Assembly (NCBI RefSeq): GCF_000526215.1 | Contig: NZ_JAFQ01000004.1 | Span: 7,440,001 to 7,504,000, forward strand | Direction of reading: 5' to 3' | Origin: Nocardia sp. BMG51109 | GTDB lineage: Bacteria; Actinomycetota; Actinomycetes; Mycobacteriales; Mycobacteriaceae | DNA: 64,000 nucleotides | In this document: piece by piece, positions 50,334 through 59,482 of the stretch | How positions within the stretch are numbered: the first letter of the stretch is position 1 | How the letters are laid out: each line of letters begins with the position of its first letter | Made by a program: the position numbers and the translations under genes | Notes under the pieces: model-generated | Database searches by the model: none | Told to the model about the DNA's origin: nothing | The model's input: the letters and a program-made list of their open reading frames with translations, nothing else

Positions 50334-53300
50334 GTGACAGTTCCGAATCGAGCGGTGACCCGCGAAGATCTCGCGGCCGTGTCCGGGCCGGAAGAATTCG
50401 GCGGCGCCCTGCGGCGAGCCCGGGAAGCGGCGGGACTCGCCATTCGGCCGCTCGAGCGTAAGGCGATGGACCGCAGGAACGGCGGCCCGCCCAGATTCGT
50501 CGACCTGACGAAGAACCTCATCGAGGACATGGAGAAGGGACGACGGCTCGAAGGCAGGCGGCTCGAAGGCAATCGGGTCGCCCAGGGCAGCGACAACCGG
50601 CTCGAGATCTACCTGTGGTGCTGCGACGTCCCCAAGGAAGACCTGTCGGCCTGGCTGGAAACCCGGCACCGGGTGCTCCGGGAGCCGGCGCCGCCGGCAA
50701 CCACATCCGCACGGCCCACATCCGCACGGCCCACATCCGCGGCGCCCACATCCCCGCCGCCGACCGAGCCCGAGTCGCCGGACAGCCGGGACAAGCTGCC
50801 GGACGGGCCGCCGCCCGCGGTGAAGACCGCACTGCCCCAGGACGTGCACACCTTCATCGGCCGCGACGCCGAACTGGGCCATCTGCTGGCCACCGCCGAT
50901 ACCGAGGACACGGCACCGATCTACACCATCGACGGCATGCCCGGTGTCGGTAAGACCGCCTTGGCGACGCGCGCCGCGCACCTGCTGTCCGACCGTTTCC
51001 CGGACGGCCGCTACTTCATCGAGTTGCACGCGCACACTCCCGGCCGCACGGCGGCCGATCCCTCGGATGTGCTGGCGGGCATGCTGATCGGCCTCGGCGT
51101 CGACATGCGCTACATTCCCGACACCCTGGAGGGACGGCGCGATCTGTGGCGCGACCGGCTGACCGGCAAGCGGGTGCTGCTGGTGCTCGACGATGTGCGG
51201 GACGCCGCCCAGATCGAGCCGCTGCTGCCCGCCTCCCCCGAATGCCTGACCCTGGTCACCAGCCGCCGGCGGCTGATCGCCCTCGGCAACGCGATGCCGT
51301 TGCCGCTGAACATCCTCGACTCCGCGCATGCCGCACAGCTGTTCACCACCCTGGCCCACCGCGGCACCGACGACGACGCGGACCGCACGGCCGTCACCCG
51401 GATCGTGCGATCGTGCGGGTATCTGCCGCTGGCGATCACGCTGCTGGCCGGCCGCCTGACCCACCACCCGGCCTGGACCATCGCCGAGTTCGCCGACCGG
51501 TTCAGCGCCGCGACCGACCGGCTGGGCGAGCTGGATGCCGACGCCCGGGTCGTGCGTGCCGCTTTCGAGCTGTCCTATCGCGAGCTGTCGCCGCAGAAGC
51601 AGCTGCTGTTCCGCCGCGTGGGGCTGCATCCGGGCGCCGACCTGGACGCCGGCGCCGCCGCGGCGCTGGCCGATATCGACGTCGCGACGGCCCGGCGCGA
51701 ACTCGAATCGCTCTACACCGACCACCTTCTCGACGAGCCCGCCCCCCGCCGCTACCGCCTGCACGACCTGTTGCGCGAGTACAGCCGCGCCCTCGTCGAC
51801 GCGGAACCCGGCGACGACCGCATCCGGGCACGGCACCGGCTGCTGGACTACTACCAGCACACCGCCGCCGCGGCCGATCGCCGGCTCGCGCGCTGGTCGC
51901 ATCCGGCCGCGAACGCCGGCGAGCCGTCGACCGCGGAGATACCGGCAGCGGAGACTTCGGCGACGGAGACTTCGGCAGCGGGGACATCGGCGACGGGATT
52001 CGGCACCGAGATTCAGGCCCTGGGATGGATGCGGCTGGAACGGGAGAACATGCTGGCCTGCCTCGACGATCTGGCGGACGGCGACCCGGCCCGGACGGTC
52101 GCCCTGACCGGCCTGCTGGCGGGGCTGCTGGACAGCGACGGACCGTGGCCGCTCGCGCGCCAACTGCACCAGCGCGCCGTCACCGCCGCGCAGCGGCTCG
52201 GCGACCGGCTCGGTGAGGCCGACTCGCTCAACAATCTCGGCGCCGTGCACTGGCGGGCCGGGAACTACAGCGCCGCCGTCGAACGATTCGAGATGGCGCT
52301 CGACCTGTATCGCCGGCTCGGCAACCAGCTCGGAGAGGCCAACGCGCTCAACAACATCGGCCACGTGCGCGAGGAGACCGGGGACTACGCCGAGGCCGCG
52401 GAGCTGCACCGGCAGGCACTGACCCTCTACCACCGGCTGGGTGATCTGCTCGGGGAGGCCAACGCGCTCAACAACATCGGCAATGTGCGCGAGGAGATCG
52501 GGGACTACCTGGAGGCCGTCGACCTGCACCGGCACGCCCTGGCCCTCTACCACCAGCTCGGCAACCGACTCGGTAAAGCGAACGCGCTCAACAACCTCGG
52601 CATCGTCCGCACCCGCACCGGCCTCTACGCCGAAGCCGTCGAACTCCACCGCCAAGCCCTCGCCCTCTACCACCAACTCGGCAACCGACTCGGCGAAGCG
52701 AACGCGCTCAACAACCTCGGCATCGTCCGCACCCGCACCGGCCTCTACGCCGAAGCCGTCGAACTCCACCGCCAAGCCCTCGCCCTCTACCACCAACTCG
52801 GCAACCGACTCGGCGAAGCCAGCGCGCTCAACAACCTCGGCATCGTCCGCACCCGCACCGGCCTCTACGCCGAAGCCGTCGGCCTGCACCAGCAGGCGCT
52901 GGCGCTCTATCACCAGCTCGGCAACCGGCTCAGCGAGGCGAACGTCCTGACCAACCTCGCCACCGTCCGCGCCCGCACCGGTTTTCCCACCGAGGCCGCC
53001 GACCTCTATCGCCGCGCACAGGAGCTGTTCCTCCGGCTCGGCAACCGGCGCGGTGCGGCCGAGGTGCTCCTCGACAGGGGAAGGCTGGAACTCGACACCG
53101 AGGGTCCCGCCGTGGCGTGGCCCCTGTTCACCGAGGCGCTCGGGATCGCCCGCGCGCTGGAGAGCCTGCTCGGCCAGGCCCGCGCGCTGGAGGGCATCGG
53201 ACGCTGCCGGGCCCGGTCGACGGATCACGAGGGGGACGGCATCGCGGAACTGCGCGAAGCCGTCGAGATCTACCGGCGCATCGGCGCACCCGAAACCGAT

Positions 53301-53351
53301 TCCGCCGCAGCATATCTCGCCATGCTGGAAGCCGAGCGGCCACCCGGGTGA
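50334..53351 (+). CDS. HTH / NB-ARC ATPase / TPR regulator (AfsR/SARP-like signal-transduction ATPase)
   Basis: A 1005-aa regulator from GTG 50334 (GGGGAGG upstream). Residues 15-105 form an XRE-like HTH (FGGALRRAREAAGLAIRPLERKA). A Thr/Ala/Pro repeat linker (TSARP repeated) follows. The NB-ARC module has P-loop GMPGVGKTALA (about 200-210), LLVLDDV (about 284) and SRRRLIALG. From about 606 come 40-residue TPRs of the form LYHQLGNRLGEANALNNLGIVRTRTGLYAEAVELHRQALA. Three repeats are almost identical at DNA level. Such proteins act as ATP-driven switches for antibiotic and secondary-metabolite genes. It is divergent from the hydroxylase gene. Confidence 0.9.
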   Translation: MTVPNRAVTREDLAAVSGPEEFGGALRRAREAAGLAIRPLERKAMDRRNGGPPRFVDLTKNLIEDMEKGRRLEGRRLEGNRVAQGSDNRLEIYLWCCDVPKEDLSAWLETRHRVLREPAPPATTSARPTSARPTSAAPTSPPPTEPESPDSRDKLPDGPPPAVKTALPQDVHTFIGRDAELGHLLATADTEDTAPIYTIDGMPGVGKTALATRAAHLLSDRFPDGRYFIELHAHTPGRTAADPSDVLAGMLIGLGVDMRYIPDTLEGRRDLWRDRLTGKRVLLVLDDVRDAAQIEPLLPASPECLTLVTSRRRLIALGNAMPLPLNILDSAHAAQLFTTLAHRGTDDDADRTAVTRIVRSCGYLPLAITLLAGRLTHHPAWTIAEFADRFSAATDRLGELDADARVVRAAFELSYRELSPQKQLLFRRVGLHPGADLDAGAAAALADIDVATARRELESLYTDHLLDEPAPRRYRLHDLLREYSRALVDAEPGDDRIRARHRLLDYYQHTAAAADRRLARWSHPAANAGEPSTAEIPAAETSATETSAAGTSATGFGTEIQALGWMRLERENMLACLDDLADGDPARTVALTGLLAGLLDSDGPWPLARQLHQRAVTAAQRLGDRLGEADSLNNLGAVHWRAGNYSAAVERFEMALDLYRRLGNQLGEANALNNIGHVREETGDYAEAAELHRQALTLYHRLGDLLGEANALNNIGNVREEIGDYLEAVDLHRHALALYHQLGNRLGKANALNNLGIVRTRTGLYAEAVELHRQALALYHQLGNRLGEANALNNLGIVRTRTGLYAEAVELHRQALALYHQLGNRLGEASALNNLGIVRTRTGLYAEAVGLHQQALALYHQLGNRLSEANVLTNLATVRARTGFPTEAADLYRRAQELFLRLGNRRGAAEVLLDRGRLELDTEGPAVAWPLFTEALGIARALESLLGQARALEGIGRCRARSTDHEGDGIAELREAVEIYRRIGAPETDSAAAYLAMLEAERPPG
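52561..52880 (+). repeat. Near-identical 120-bp tandem repeats within the TPR region
   Basis: 52561-52680 and 52681-52800 differ at only two bases, and the first 80 bp of the next unit (52801-52880) differ at two. Each encodes one TPR of 40 residues. The neighbouring TPRs encode similar protein with many synonymous differences, so these copies arose by recent duplication or gene conversion. Confidence 0.95.
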
Positions 53352-53355
53352 GGGG

Positions 53356-54519
53356 CTACGAGGAGTGCACCGGCGTCGGCCGGCCGAGATACGCCTCCAT
53401 ATCCGGCGTGGGCCGGCGGATCGCCAGGCCGTCCTCGACGAATGCGGGAACGATCGTGAATCCGCAGCCGCCCAGTCCGCCGAGATGCAGGACGCCGGTG
53501 CGCCCGGTGCTGCTGCGCGGCACCCATTCCGCGATCGTCCGCTCGGCGGCGGGCCGGACGCCGTACCAATACGGTCCCTTGGGCGTGAGGGCCGGGCCGA
53601 ACATCGGAAGCCGTTCGAACACCCTGGTCCGGATCTCCTCGACGGCCTCGGTGACGTATCGGGGGGCCTGCGCCGGATCGAGGACGCCGCGGGCGAGCTC
53701 GTCGTATTCGCCGGGTTCGGTCACCAGCCGCCCGGATGCCCCGCCCAGGCAGATGTGCCCGCAGGCCCGGTGCGGGATGCTGTAGGTCAGCTCGTAGTCG
53801 CGGTCCTCGTCCCGGAGGACTATCCGGTGGAACTGGTCGGGCACCTTGCTCCGGTCGACGAGCAGCAGGACACCGAGATCGCCTTCGATCCGCTTGTCGT
53901 CCAACAGGAACTGCGCCCGGTCGCCGGCGGCGACGCAGGCGACCTCGGCACCGAATTCCGTGGTGAGGGACAGCAACTCGCCGATGCCGTCGAGATGGCG
54001 CTCCACCGGGGTGACCCCGGGAAGTTTGCCGATCACGGTGTGCAGGCGAGGCATCAGGGTGCAGGTGGAGATGATGGATCCGTCGTCGACCAGCGTGGCC
54101 CGGCTGTAGTAGGGCGCGCGGAAGTCGACCGGGTCCACCGCGACCGCGGTGCCCGGATATCCCGCCGGGAGCCTGCGGTGGCGGTTGCGGGTGAGGAATA
54201 CGCTCGCGGCGGGCGCGATGTAGTTGTCGAAACCCAAGTCCGACAGCATCCGCCAGCGCCGGAACGAGCGCTGCGCCCACGACTCGACCCGGGGGTCGGC
54301 GTTCAGGAAGGGCATGTGCCAGCCGCAGCAGCCGAAGCTGGCGATCCGGCGGTCGTGCCGATCGGCGACCCAGAGGATCCGAATCCGCCGTGCCGCCCGG
54401 TGTCCGGCCGAGAACAGTTCGTACACGACCTGGTGTCCGGTGATTCCGTGACCTACCACGACCGCCCGCCCCGTACGCAACGCGGTCTCGACGAAGGTCT
54501 CCGGCTCGAGGTTGTCCAT
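53356..54519 (-). CDS. FAD-dependent oxidoreductase, DAAO/glycine-oxidase-like
   Basis: A 387-aa flavoprotein from ATG 54519, with GGGAG about seven bases upstream. The N-terminal Rossmann motif is AVVVGHGITGHQVVYELFSAGH. The C-terminal GRTGVLHLGGLGGCGFTIVPAFVEDGLA is the FAD-binding end typical of D-amino-acid and glycine oxidases. The centre (SKVPDQFHRIVLRDEDRDYELTYSIPH) would form the substrate domain. It is convergent with the NB-ARC regulator. It may oxidise an amino acid of the proposed guanidino pathway, which is inference. Confidence 0.8.
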   Translation of the reverse strand: MDNLEPETFVETALRTGRAVVVGHGITGHQVVYELFSAGHRAARRIRILWVADRHDRRIASFGCCGWHMPFLNADPRVESWAQRSFRRWRMLSDLGFDNYIAPAASVFLTRNRHRRLPAGYPGTAVAVDPVDFRAPYYSRATLVDDGSIISTCTLMPRLHTVIGKLPGVTPVERHLDGIGELLSLTTEFGAEVACVAAGDRAQFLLDDKRIEGDLGVLLLVDRSKVPDQFHRIVLRDEDRDYELTYSIPHRACGHICLGGASGRLVTEPGEYDELARGVLDPAQAPRYVTEAVEEIRTRVFERLPMFGPALTPKGPYWYGVRPAAERTIAEWVPRSSTGRTGVLHLGGLGGCGFTIVPAFVEDGLAIRRPTPDMEAYLGRPTPVHSS

Positions 54520-54689
54520 CGCAGGCTCCCACCGCATGGGGAGCCTCTCGCAGACCGGGCCCCCACGATTCGAGCCTTGTCCGCGGGTGCGGTGTTGTCA
54601 AACACCGTTTCGGCCACGGGATCCGAATGCACGCCGTGCGGGCAACGCCGGGTCGCACCGCCCGGATTCGGCCGACCGCGGCCCGGCGA

Positions 54690-55048
54690 ATCACGCTCCA
54701 GCCGGTCGCCGGAGTTCTCGCCGACCCGGTCACCGCGATGTTCGAGGACTCCCGACGGCTGCGCGGCGGCCGCGCCGCCGGCGAACTCACCGCTTTCCTC
54801 ACCGACGAGACCGCGATCGGCATATGCCGCCCGCTGGTCGAGAACCACCTGGAGCGCTGGCAGGCCACCGGCCGACTGGCCCCGACCTCGCCATCATCGG
54901 CGAAATGATCGCGCGGCTGATGATGTCACTGATCGAGACCCCCGCCTCGGTCATCCCCTTGCAGGACACCGACAAGGCCCGCGAGTTCGCCCGCATCCAC
55001 CTCGTGCCGCTGCAGCAGACCGGGCGCATCGCGCCGTTGGCCCGATAA
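54690..55048 (+). pseudogene. TetR-family regulator fragment, HTH missing and frameshifted
   Basis: The plus strand encodes a TetR-like C-terminal ligand domain (TAMFEDSRRLRGGRAAGELTAFLTDETAIGICRPLVENHLERWQATGRLAP, then DLAIIGEMIARLMMSLIETPASVIPL in the next frame). The switch occurs in a C run near 54883-54886, where one C seems missing. No HTH precedes it. It marks decayed DNA between the guanidino-type locus and the prenyltransferase gene. Confidence 0.6.
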
Positions 55049-55201
55049 GGCTCTTCCATTCGGCACGGCGCGTCTCGGCGGATCCTCGTCGCGACGCTGC
55101 CTCCGGAGATATTCTGTGCCGGACAACCTGGGGCACACCGTTCTGTGCCGCGGCGGTACTCACCGCCGAGCAGCTGTCGACTGTGGAGGTGACGGAGCCT
55201 G

Positions 55202-56104
55202 ATGACTGCCGCTGCGACGCTCGACCGGCTGCGGGACGATCTGCGGGAGTACGCGCGTCTCTCGGAGGCCCACTACGAACCGTCGCGGGTGGAACCGGTT
55301 CTCGATGTGCTGGGTGAGATGGCGCCCGATGCGCTGATCTCCGTGCGTACCACCACCGAGCCCGTTGGTGAGCGCGAGGTCAACGTCCGGTTCGTACATC
55401 TTCCCGACGACGCCGACCCGGTCGCACGTTTCCGCGATGCCGGGCTGCTCAGCTTTTCGAAGCATCCGATGGAGCAGGCGCTGGCCGCCGTCGCCGACTC
55501 GGTGCCGGTGCAGTACGGCGTCGACGTCGCGGTGGGCACCGGAATTCAGAAGATCTGGCTCTCCTTTCCGCAGTTGATGAGCCTGCGAGACATGTTGGCG
55601 TTTCCCGGAATTCCCGATTCGGCGCGGGCGCACGCCGAGCATCTCGCCCGCTGGGGCGGCGACCATCTGGCCTTGGCGGCCTTCGATTTCGTCAGCCACA
55701 CGATGAACCTGTACTCGCAGCTGCTCATGCCCGGTCAGCTTGCGCCCGAGGATATCTCGACGATCCTGGCCGAACTCGACTTCGTCCCGGCCACCGGCGA
55801 GGAGCTGGCCGCGCTCGGCTCGCACGCCTACACCATCTACCGGACGTTCTCCTGGTCCGCACCGGACGTTCAGCGGATCTGCTTCCCCCGCAGGTTCACT
55901 CCGGAGAACTTCCCGGTCCACCTGGATCCGTTGCTGGAGCGGTTCGTGCGGGAGGCGCCGCTGGCCGGCGGCGGTGAGCACGCGTTCACCTTCTACGTCG
56001 CCTACGGCCCGCGCGGGCGGTATTACAAGGTGCAGGCCGATTACAACCCGCGCGGTAGTGATGTGCGGCTGCCGGGTAATGCGGCGGTTCCGCCATCGCA
56101 CTGA
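55202..56104 (+). CDS. ABBA-fold aromatic prenyltransferase (NphB/CloQ-like)
   Basis: A 300-aa soluble prenyltransferase of the ABBA family, which attaches prenyl diphosphates to aromatic small molecules without the DDxxD motif. Alternating antiparallel strands carry the expected residues: ALISVRTTTEPVGEREVNVRFVHLP, FDFVSHTMNLYSQLLMPGQL (compare the MDYxxxxxNLYF strand), YTIYRTFSWSAPDVQRICFPRRF (compare YPTLNWE...DRLCF) and GRYYKVQADYNPRG (YYK). The start is ATG 55202, with GGAGGTGACGGAG upstream. A P450 follows 340 bp downstream on the same strand. The aromatic acceptor is unknown; no scaffold-forming enzyme is present in the window. Confidence 0.85.
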   Translation: MTAAATLDRLRDDLREYARLSEAHYEPSRVEPVLDVLGEMAPDALISVRTTTEPVGEREVNVRFVHLPDDADPVARFRDAGLLSFSKHPMEQALAAVADSVPVQYGVDVAVGTGIQKIWLSFPQLMSLRDMLAFPGIPDSARAHAEHLARWGGDHLALAAFDFVSHTMNLYSQLLMPGQLAPEDISTILAELDFVPATGEELAALGSHAYTIYRTFSWSAPDVQRICFPRRFTPENFPVHLDPLLERFVREAPLAGGGEHAFTFYVAYGPRGRYYKVQADYNPRGSDVRLPGNAAVPPSH

Positions 56105-56443
56105 CGCCCGATCCGACTGGCCCAGGCTGATTTTCGTATTATCCCGCTGTTGCGACCTGCTCGGTGCACCGCTACGGTTCGAGGGCATGGTGGGGCGCCG
56201 CACCGATTCCGCCGTCGCCGTCTCGGTTGTCCGGGGGGGCTTCGGTCGAGGTTCGCCAAGGCGATCGCGGCCTTGACTACAGATGTCATCATGCCCTGCG
56301 GGACAGACGTTTTCACTTGTCAACCCGCCGTCGCGCAAAATCCAGGCTAAGGTAATGTGTGGATCGACAACGGGCCTCAGCGATCGTGATCAGATCCTCC
56401 GAAATCCTTGGCCTCGGACCTGCTGAAAGAGGGGCAAGATACA
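56105..56443 (+). other. Intergenic region before the P450 gene
   Basis: This 340-bp gap holds no gene that I can support. It probably contains the promoter of the P450 gene, but I see no convincing -35/-10 pair. The start of the P450 gene itself is also uncertain here. Confidence 0.4.
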
Positions 56444-57757
56444 GTGGACCTTCGTGACGTCCCGTGCGGGCCCGGACGTTTGCCGGTCCTCGGACACGGT
56501 TGGAGAATGTGGCGTGATCCAGTCCAGTTCATGGTGGATCTGGCCAGCGTCGGGAAAATAGCACGTGTCGATATCGGCAATCTCGCTGTCTATGTCATTA
56601 CCGATTTCGAACTACTCCACAGGGTGTTGGTAGAGAACTCCGACGCCTACGAGCGAGGGCTCCTCTTCGAACGCATCCGTCTCATATTCGGGGAATCGCT
56701 GATCGTCGCGGATGGTCAGCAACATAGGGATCTTCGTCGTCTGCTGCAACCAGCGTTCCATCGAACAGAGTTGGAAAGCTACGCGCACGTCATAAAGCGT
56801 AACGCGGATGCGTTGGCGAGTTCGTGGCGGCCGGGCCAGATTGTCGAGGCCCGTTCCGCAGTGTTGGAGGTGGTGATCGCCAACCTGCTCGGGTCCATGT
56901 TCTCGCACGAACCCGATACCGGGGAGCTGCAATTCATCTCGGGTCTGATCCAGGACATTGGCGCAGGTGCCATAGTCGGCAGTGTGCTGCCCAAGAAGCT
57001 GGCGAGCCTGCCGTTGCCGGTGAACCGCAAATTCCTGTCGGCTGGAACGCAACTGCGAGACTACTGCCGGGAGCTGCTCGTCGCGCGCCGGGTCAGCGGT
57101 GAGCGCCGGAACGACCTGATCGACATCCTGCTGAATCCGTCAGATGATGAACACCGTAGTGACAAGCTCCTGGCAGAGCAGGCCGTGACCGTTCTCTTCG
57201 GCGGGATCGACGCCTCGACCGCCACGCTGACCTGGGCTCTGCACGAGTTGTCCCAGCGTCCGGAGGTGGCTTCGAAACTGCAGCAAGAGATCTCCGCCGC
57301 AGGAGAACTCGGCCCCCGAAGCCTCGACCAACTCGGCTACCTGAACCGGTTCCTGAACGAGGTCACGCGGACCCATTCGCCACTACTGCAGACGAGACGC
57401 ACCGTCACCACGGTCGAACTCGACGGTTTCACATTTCCCGCTGGAACCGATATCGGCTACAGTATCGCCGCTATTCACCGCAACCCGCACATTTTCGCCG
57501 AGCCGAACACTTTCGACCCCGATCGGTGGTCGACCTCGAACTCCGGGTCGAAATGCCGGAGCTTCGTTCCGTTCAGCATGGGCAATCAGATGTGTATCGG
57601 CAACAATTATGCCTGGATGGCACTGCAAACGACGCTTCATAGTTTGCTGTCGAAGTGGGAGTTTCAGCCGGTCGCAACCAAGAAGTTCCCGCGAGCCATG
57701 GGTCCGATCCCTGGGATCGGAAGGCTCCCGCTCGAGGTTCGTCCGGTCTCTGGGTAA
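56444..57757 (+). CDS. Cytochrome P450 downstream of the prenyltransferase
   Basis: A 437-aa P450. It begins VDLRDVPCGPGRLPVLGHGWRMWRDP, a Pro-rich N-terminus, and has the I-helix VLFGGIDASTATLTW, ExxR EVTRTHS, the PERF-like DPDRWS and the heme loop FSMGNQMCIGNNYAW. The pattern is like P450s of terpenoid and antibiotic pathways. GTG 56444 is chosen (AGAGGGG about ten bases upstream); TTG 56408 is possible. Its base composition is less GC-rich than its neighbours, suggesting transfer. With the prenyltransferase it may form a two-gene tailoring set. Confidence 0.9.
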   Translation: MDLRDVPCGPGRLPVLGHGWRMWRDPVQFMVDLASVGKIARVDIGNLAVYVITDFELLHRVLVENSDAYERGLLFERIRLIFGESLIVADGQQHRDLRRLLQPAFHRTELESYAHVIKRNADALASSWRPGQIVEARSAVLEVVIANLLGSMFSHEPDTGELQFISGLIQDIGAGAIVGSVLPKKLASLPLPVNRKFLSAGTQLRDYCRELLVARRVSGERRNDLIDILLNPSDDEHRSDKLLAEQAVTVLFGGIDASTATLTWALHELSQRPEVASKLQQEISAAGELGPRSLDQLGYLNRFLNEVTRTHSPLLQTRRTVTTVELDGFTFPAGTDIGYSIAAIHRNPHIFAEPNTFDPDRWSTSNSGSKCRSFVPFSMGNQMCIGNNYAWMALQTTLHSLLSKWEFQPVATKKFPRAMGPIPGIGRLPLEVRPVSG

Positions 57758-57893
57758 TCGCGCGGCCGAAAACCGTGACGACCTCGCAGCGGATTCCCGG
57801 ACTTCGGTGCCGTCGACAGGCTCGTTCATCGCCGCGCTGCGCACCCTCGGGCGAACAATCGGCACCATACGCACCGGGCTCGTAGGGCTTGGC

Positions 57894-58733
57894 TCAAGCT
57901 GTGCCTGATTTGGTGAGCGTCGCTCTGCGATATCCGGACATCCGGCGAATGAGGATGGGGAGGACGGCTGTGGTGACGAAGAGAATGACGGCGACAAGAA
58001 TGAAGTAGAGCAGAGATCCGGTGCGGCCGAAGCGAGGGAGGAAGGCGACTTCCTGGCCGGTTGCGGCGACGGCGTTGAGGAACGGGGCGTAGGCCTGCAA
58101 GGTGTACCCATGGGGTAGCAGATTGAGGGAGTTCTCGGCCACATAGACCCAGAACAGGAGGACGGCGACGGCGGCGGACGGAGTGCGAATCAGTGATCCG
58201 ACCGCGACACCCACTCCACATGCAGCGAACGCGTAGCTCGGGACGGTCCAGAGGAACCGGATACCGGCGGAGTCCGTGATGTCCACAGCCCCATAGATTT
58301 GAGGGAACAGGTGTGGCAGCGTGATCATGACGACGACGAGCAGGACAACTGTCGATATCGCCGTGATGGCGCCGTAGTAGATCCACCGGGCCAACGCGAC
58401 CGTCCAGGACCGGGGAAACAGGAAGGCATTGAGATCGCTTGTCTGACCGCGCCATTGGGTGGCGTGGGCGTAGGCGGTGGTGACCATCATGACCGACACG
58501 GACAAGGTGATCACCCAGTACACGGAGTTGGTGGTGGAGACCGTGGCCACGTAACTCTGTCCGGGGAGGGTCGCGAGTCGTTCTGCGACAGCAGCGATTC
58601 CGAAGGTGACGACCAGCGGCAGCACGAAGGTGAGGGGGACCGCGGCGGTCCACAGGAAGCTGCGCCCGGTGGTGCGGGTCCATTCGGCGGCGACGCCGCG
58701 GCGGATGAGGGTTGCTGGACCGGGGCTGTTCAT
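57894..58733 (-). CDS. ABC-2-type transporter permease
   Basis: A 279-aa membrane protein with six predicted helices (for example LWTAAVPLTFVLPLVVTFGI, ISTVVLLVVVMITLPHLF, SLLYFILVAVILFVTTAVLP), the layout of ABC-2 exporter permeases. Its start overlaps the stop of the ATPase gene by 4 bp, so the two form one exporter. The exported compound is unknown; the neighbouring prenyltransferase/P450 genes are convergent with it, so a link is only a suggestion. Confidence 0.88.
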   Translation of the reverse strand: MNSPGPATLIRRGVAAEWTRTTGRSFLWTAAVPLTFVLPLVVTFGIAAVAERLATLPGQSYVATVSTTNSVYWVITLSVSVMMVTTAYAHATQWRGQTSDLNAFLFPRSWTVALARWIYYGAITAISTVVLLVVVMITLPHLFPQIYGAVDITDSAGIRFLWTVPSYAFAACGVGVAVGSLIRTPSAAVAVLLFWVYVAENSLNLLPHGYTLQAYAPFLNAVAATGQEVAFLPRFGRTGSLLYFILVAVILFVTTAVLPILIRRMSGYRRATLTKSGTA

Positions 58734-59467
58734 GGGGCCACGCCGGACGTGAGGTGGGTCGGTGGGCCGGCGATTCGCAGGTAGGCGTCTTCGAGGCTGG
58801 TCTCGCCAGGCTCCAGGGTGTCCATGAGGTGGGCGAACGGCTGGTCGGCCAGAATGCGCCGGTCTCCGAGGATGACGATGTGGTCGGCGTTGCGTTCGAC
58901 CTCATCGAGCAGGTGCGTGGCAACCAGGACACAGGTCCCGGCATCGGCGAGGTGGCGCAGCAGTTCGCGTATCCAGCGGATGCCCGCGATGTCGAGGCCG
59001 TTGAGAGGTTCGTCGAGCAGCAGGGTCCGAGGCTCGGAGAGCAACGCGGCGGCGATGCCGACACGTTGGAGCATGCCGAGCGAATAGTGCCCCAGCCGGC
59101 GATCGGCGACCCGGACGAGGTCGACGATCTCGAGGACGTCGCCGACCCGGCCGGTGGGTAGTCCACGAGCGCGGGCGATCCAGCGTAGGTGCCGGCGTGC
59201 GGTGTGGCGTGGGTCGATAGCTCGGTAGTTGAGGTGCATTCCGAGAGTTGCCGGTGTGGTGTGATGGGCCCGGATGAGGGTGCCGTCGACCCGGACGGTG
59301 CCGGCGGCAGGCGCGATGACGCCGCAGATACACCGCAGCAGCGTGGTTTTGCCGGTGCCGTTGAGGCCGATCAGGTAGGTGAGTGCCCCGTCGGCCACAG
59401 TCAGTTCGGGGACCTCGAGTACGGTCACGCCTGGGTAACTCAGGGTGAGGTCACGGATTTCGATCAC
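58730..59467 (-). CDS. ABC transporter ATP-binding protein
   Basis: A 245-aa ATPase with Walker A GLNGTGKTTLLR (about 34-45), signature YSLGMLQRVGIAAALL, Walker B RTLLLDEPLNGLDIAG and the H-loop VATHLL. It powers the permease encoded immediately downstream. Of the common drug- or lipid-export type; no substrate can be inferred. The gene for an exported protein lies 15 bp upstream on the same strand. Confidence 0.93.
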   Translation of the reverse strand: MIEIRDLTLSYPGVTVLEVPELTVADGALTYLIGLNGTGKTTLLRCICGVIAPAAGTVRVDGTLIRAHHTTPATLGMHLNYRAIDPRHTARRHLRWIARARGLPTGRVGDVLEIVDLVRVADRRLGHYSLGMLQRVGIAAALLSEPRTLLLDEPLNGLDIAGIRWIRELLRHLADAGTCVLVATHLLDEVERNADHIVILGDRRILADQPFAHLMDTLEPGETSLEDAYLRIAGPPTHLTSGVAP

Positions 59468-59482
59468 GGTGCTCGCAGCCGG

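Noticed and set aside
52561..52880. Regular repeats considered as a CRISPR array
   Set aside because: The repeats are 120 bp with no spacers and encode TPR units in frame.
50331..53228. A 965-codon open frame antisense to the NB-ARC/TPR gene
   Set aside because: It mirrors the TPR repeats and has no independent signal; the plus-strand P-loop and TPR motifs are decisive.
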